The notes under the pieces are model-generated. The model ran no database searches. It worked only from the letters and a program-made list of their open reading frames with translations, and was not told where the DNA came from. Below are positions 44,319 through 46,910 of a DNA stretch of 46,910 nt, one piece after another. This DNA is from Mycobacterium gordonae. Its GTDB lineage: Bacteria; Actinomycetota; Actinomycetes; Mycobacteriales; Mycobacteriaceae. Both the position numbers and the translations under genes were made by a program. Position 1 is the stretch's first letter. Each line of letters opens with the position of its first letter. The DNA lies in assembly GCF_002101675.1 (NCBI RefSeq), contig NZ_LQOY01000067.1:1-46910 (forward strand), given 5' to 3'.

Positions 44319-45578
44319 TCAACTGGTGGGGATATCGCCGCAGTATTCGTAGAGGCGACGGTGGTTGAACCAGTCGATCCGCCGTGCGGTGGCCAGCTCG
44401 ACGTCCTTGATGGAGCGCCAGGGCTTGCCGGGCTTGATCAGCTCGGTCTTGTACAGGCCGTTGACCGTCTCGGCTAGTGCATTGATGCTCCTATATCCGT
44501 CAAGCGGCTGGTTTTTCGGCTTGTGGAGTGGTGCGCAGTGGATGCACGAGGCCCATATCTCACGGGCAAGGAAGCGTTTTAAGCACCGGATGATTTCGGC
44601 CTTGGACTTGCCTTCGGCGGTGCGTCTTGCGAGGTACGCCTGGGTGGGTTGATGGTGTTGCATGCCCACGATGACGGTGCGGTAGATCGCCGCATTAGCC
44701 TGGCGGTGGCCATCCCAGTTGAGCAGGTGGCGAACGGTTTTGCCGGTGGAGGCTGGGATCGGGCACACGCCGCACAGCTTGGTCCACGCGGCTTCAATAC
44801 GGATCCGGTCGGGGTTGTCGCCGGCGACGATGAGCATCTCGGCGGCGGTGTCGGCGCCGATGCCGAATGCTGCGGTCAACTCTGGCGCGATCTCGGTGAC
44901 CAATTGGGCGAGTAGTTTCTCGTGTTCAGTGATCTCCTCGTTGAGATGCTGCCAGCGGCGGGCGATCGAGCGCAGGGTGTGCTTGGTTGCGGCTTCGACC
45001 GTGCTGATGCCAGCTGGCCTCAGGCCGGCGTAGCGGCGGATTAGGGCCATCTTGGACAAGGGCTGCAGTTGTTCACGCAGCTCGTCTGGGGCGTTAACGA
45101 TGACCGTCTTCAGCGAGATCATCGCTGCCGAACGGGCTTTGACCGCAATATTTTTGGCGATTTTGATCTGTCGGATCATATCCACGGTGTCATCGGCGGT
45201 CTTCGGGGTGGCGGTGGCATGGCTACCAAGCACGGCACGGGCGGCGTTTTCGGCGTCCAGGAAGTCGGACTTGCCGCGCAGCCGCCGGTCGCGCCGGTCG
45301 GTGCGCATTACCTCCACGACACCGATGTCGCTGCGACGCACGGCTGCGGTCAGGCCGGCTCCGTAGGAGCCGGTGCCTTCGATGGCGAAGGTCAGGATGT
45401 GGCCCGGGTGGCTAGCCCATTCGATCAGCTCGGCATAGCCGGCGCGGTCGGCTTGGAACGTTCCGGTGTCAAGCACCGCGCCGAAGTCGTCGAACGCGGC
45501 GGCGACATGAACGAACTTGTGGGTATCAACACCGATCACGACTCGACCGCGGCGAGGTGTGGTTGCCATGCTTGTCAT
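44319..45578 (-). CDS. Chimeric transposase: IS110-family body with an IS3 OrfB tail
   Basis: This 419-residue ORF has about 365 residues forming a complete IS110-type DEDD transposase: VVIGVDTHKFVHVAAAFD, the DFLDAENAARAVL segment, then the transposase_20 domain GIGADTAAEMLIVAGDNPDR and KLCGVCPIPASTGK. After LDGYRSI the frame runs through the element end (44484) into 54 residues of the interrupted IS3 OrfB (NALAETVNGLYK...DWFNHRRLYEYCGD), stopping at 44319. The IS110 element thus has no stop codon of its own in this frame. Whether the tail affects activity is unknown. Confidence 0.85.
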   Translation of the reverse strand: MTSMATTPRRGRVVIGVDTHKFVHVAAAFDDFGAVLDTGTFQADRAGYAELIEWASHPGHILTFAIEGTGSYGAGLTAAVRRSDIGVVEVMRTDRRDRRLRGKSDFLDAENAARAVLGSHATATPKTADDTVDMIRQIKIAKNIAVKARSAAMISLKTVIVNAPDELREQLQPLSKMALIRRYAGLRPAGISTVEAATKHTLRSIARRWQHLNEEITEHEKLLAQLVTEIAPELTAAFGIGADTAAEMLIVAGDNPDRIRIEAAWTKLCGVCPIPASTGKTVRHLLNWDGHRQANAAIYRTVIVGMQHHQPTQAYLARRTAEGKSKAEIIRCLKRFLAREIWASCIHCAPLHKPKNQPLDGYRSINALAETVNGLYKTELIKPGKPWRSIKDVELATARRIDWFNHRRLYEYCGDIPTS

Positions 45579-45792
45579 TGCGACCTTCAGCGGGTTGTTG
45601 AGGCTGGCCGGTCGGGTGACGGGACTGCGATGGGACCTGGTGTGGTCAGGCTTCTATGAGGTCACTGCCCGCTCGGTCAGCACGAGGTGGAACGACCGCC
45701 CGTTGGACGACAGATCAACAGCCAGGACACCCATACCGCTGGGTCAGTCATAACACGAGTCAGGCGACCAGACAGCCGCCAACATTCTCACA
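44484..45792 (-). mobile_element. IS110-family element inserted in IS3 orfB
   Basis: Removing 44484-45792 joins TATGAC to AATGCA and restores the IS3 reading AVGSSYDNALAETVNGL. On the minus strand the element begins TGTGAGAATG and ends TATAGGAGCATC. There are no inverted repeats and no clear target duplication, as usual for IS110. The 214 bases between its left end and the transposase start (45579-45792) may hold the family's non-coding guide RNA region. It is unrelated at subgroup level to the copy at 4199-5407. Confidence 0.8.
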
Positions 45793-46349
45793 GTCATAGG
45801 AGCTGCCGACCGCTCGGACCGAGGACTGGATGCCCGCTTCTGCGTGCCGTTCGCTGAACCTGATCGAGGTGTATTGACTGCGATCCCCGATCCGTCTGGT
45901 GGACAACGTCTTTGAGATCAGTACACCTTCTTGTTGACGGTTCTAGATGGCTTGCTCGATCGCATCGAGGACCATCGAGGTGGCCATCGTGGAAGCGACC
46001 CGCCAGCCCAGCATCCCGCCGCGCGTAGGCGTCGGTGGCGAAAGCGACGTAGGCAAACCCTGCTCGACGGTGCATCTGGCCACTGGAGTGCCCTCGCGGT
46101 TGAGCGCCAGCCACACCTTGTGGGCACCGTACACGCCGTAGTTGGCGGCGTAGAGCCGGCTGATCTGTTCTTTGAGTTCGTCGTCACGGCGTTCGCGGCG
46201 GCTGGGCTCGCGGTTGATGTGGTCGTAATAGGTCGATGGGGCGATCGGCATACCCAGCTCGGTCAGCTGTGTGCAGATCGACTCGACACCCCACCGCAAA
46301 CCATCAGGGCCATCGCGGTGACCGTGATGATCGGCGATGAACTGGGTGA

Positions 46350-46673
46350 TTAGTGTGTTGGCAGGTCGAGCTCGGCCGCGGAGAAAGCCGACGCCGTCTT
46401 GAAAATCGCATTGGTCCTTCCGAATTCGGCGTTCTCTCGCCGCAGTCGTTTTAGCTCGGAGGACTCTTCGGTCGTGATCCCCGCGTGCGCCGCATCGATC
46501 TGAGCCTGGCGCACCCACTTGCGCACCGCCTCGGCCGTGCCAACACCAAGTAGCCCGGCGATCTCACTGGTCGCTGCCCACTCCGAATCGTGCTGATCGC
46601 TGATCTCCGCGTCCATCCGCACCGCCCGCTCCCGCAGCTCTGGCTGGTACCTCCTCGACAAACCACCTGACAT
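46350..46673 (-). CDS. IS3 OrfA (HTH protein)
   Basis: The 107-residue protein has a helix-turn-helix (EIAGLLGVGTAEAVRKWVRQAQIDA) and the leucine-zipper-like helix ELKRLRRENAEFGRTNAIFKTASAFSAAELD typical of OrfA. It overlaps the orfB frame at its 3' end, where programmed frameshifting would make the fusion transposase. It appears intact, but OrfB is destroyed. Confidence 0.85.
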   Translation of the reverse strand: MSGGLSRRYQPELRERAVRMDAEISDQHDSEWAATSEIAGLLGVGTAEAVRKWVRQAQIDAAHAGITTEESSELKRLRRENAEFGRTNAIFKTASAFSAAELDLPTH

Positions 46674-46837
46674 GACTCCATCCTTTCCAAGAAATGGAGT
46701 CTCCAGACATGCCGGGGCGGTTGAACGCGCATGCCAACTCTTTCACGGTCCAAAACAGTTGTCATGGAAACGTGGGCATCGGTCATCGCGTTGGCGCGCT
46801 GGTTGGGAACCGAGAGCCCCGCGCCCGTGCCGAGGGT

Positions 46838-46910
46838 CCGTGCTGATGGCCGCATGGAGCTCGTCGGGCTGGCTGACGGCTTCCGGGGATCGACTGAGTT
46901 CTGGGCTGAT
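46838..46910 (+). pseudogene. IS256-family transposase fragment continuing past the window
   Basis: The last 73 bases read VRADGRMELVGLADGF then RGSTEFWAD, the segment just after the first catalytic Asp in IS256-type transposases (GVRxDGxKELVAxxDGxRES...WxD). It is the other side of the IS256 copy interrupted by IS3. The about 110 bases between 46725 and 46837 do not match the family and may be rearranged. Confidence 0.5.

Larger units (their letters stand above)
44270..46353 (-). pseudogene. IS3 OrfB transposase, deleted, frameshifted and split by IS110
   Basis: Going along the minus strand, FIADHHGHRDGPDGLRWGVESI and SRLYAANYGVYGAHKVWLALN (HTH_21 region) are intact to ARCTVE. About 70 residues are then lost, and GFAYVAFATDAYARR, LGWRVASTMATSMVLDAIEQAI and DLKDVVHQTDRGSQ appear in shifting frames. 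The gene is cut after AVGSSYD at 45793 by IS110 and resumes NALAETVNGLYKTEL at 44483. Near 44325 a further shift precedes VELEAAYCTPRQRPAAG and the stop at 44270. Confidence 0.8.
44228..46724 (-). mobile_element. IS3-family insertion sequence, carrying an IS110 insertion
   Basis: The ends are TGAATCGCCCCGG at 44228 and, inverted at 46724, TCAACCGCCCCGG. Both are followed by a shared GTCNGGAGACT block. Minus-strand orfA and orfB lie inside. Without the 1309-bp IS110 it is about 1.19 kb, short of the usual 1.4 kb because orfB has an internal deletion. It lies within an IS256-family transposase. Confidence 0.82.

Noticed and set aside
1..46910. tRNA, rRNA or riboswitch genes
   Set aside because: No tRNA cloverleaf, rRNA segment or known riboswitch core was recognised on either strand by eye; a covariance-model search could not be run.

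Overview
The window looks like a slowly growing, GC-rich Mycobacterium. The evidence is a complete yrbEAB-mceABCDEF operon with an LprK-type lipoprotein, an RND lipid exporter of the MmpL family, PE-free high-GC coding, GTG/TTG starts with 4-base stop/start overlaps, and many SDR, thiolase-like and SCP2-type lipid-metabolism genes. No species can be fixed from the sequence alone. Frameshifted and stop-interrupted genes and insertion-sequence fragments are common, so the strain is undergoing gene decay and IS expansion.

Layout. 1-2594: mmpL pseudogene. 2626-8037 (minus): a lipid-catabolism set (thiolase-like protein, zinc alcohol dehydrogenase, then across an IS110-family insertion a carboxymuconolactone-decarboxylase-family protein and a frameshifted hotdog thioesterase). 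A TetR regulator, a second thioesterase, an alpha/beta hydrolase and a type-B carboxylesterase are transcribed divergently (8158-11884). 12170-18847: an IS21-family element with a 6-bp target duplication, whose istA is split exactly by a 4.1-kb Tn554-like element carrying two tyrosine recombinases and a small DUF1330-like protein.

18933-31640: an oxygenase-rich island. It holds five ferritin-superfamily putative diiron proteins of four different types, a 2[4Fe-4S] ferredoxin, two SCP2-like lipid-binding proteins, a Baeyer-Villiger-type flavin monooxygenase (plus the stub of a second one cut off by an ISL3 element) and two SDRs. Together they look like an oxidative pathway acting on a hydrophobic substrate (sterol-, fatty-acid- or polyketide-like). 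The substrate is not deducible from sequence.

31641-33254: decayed ISL3 element and an IS3 fragment. 33252-42935 (minus): intact Mce1/Mce2-type mce operon, probably importing lipid. 42932-43774: two fused fossils (a yrbEA remnant and the 5' part of a hydrolase-like diiron gene). A 319-bp tract of the latter is 99% identical to 25821-26139 in the same orientation, so the two copies bracket a 17.5-kb segment. 43936-46910: nested insertion sequences (IS110 inside IS3 inside an IS256-family remnant), including an in-frame IS110/IS3 chimeric transposase.
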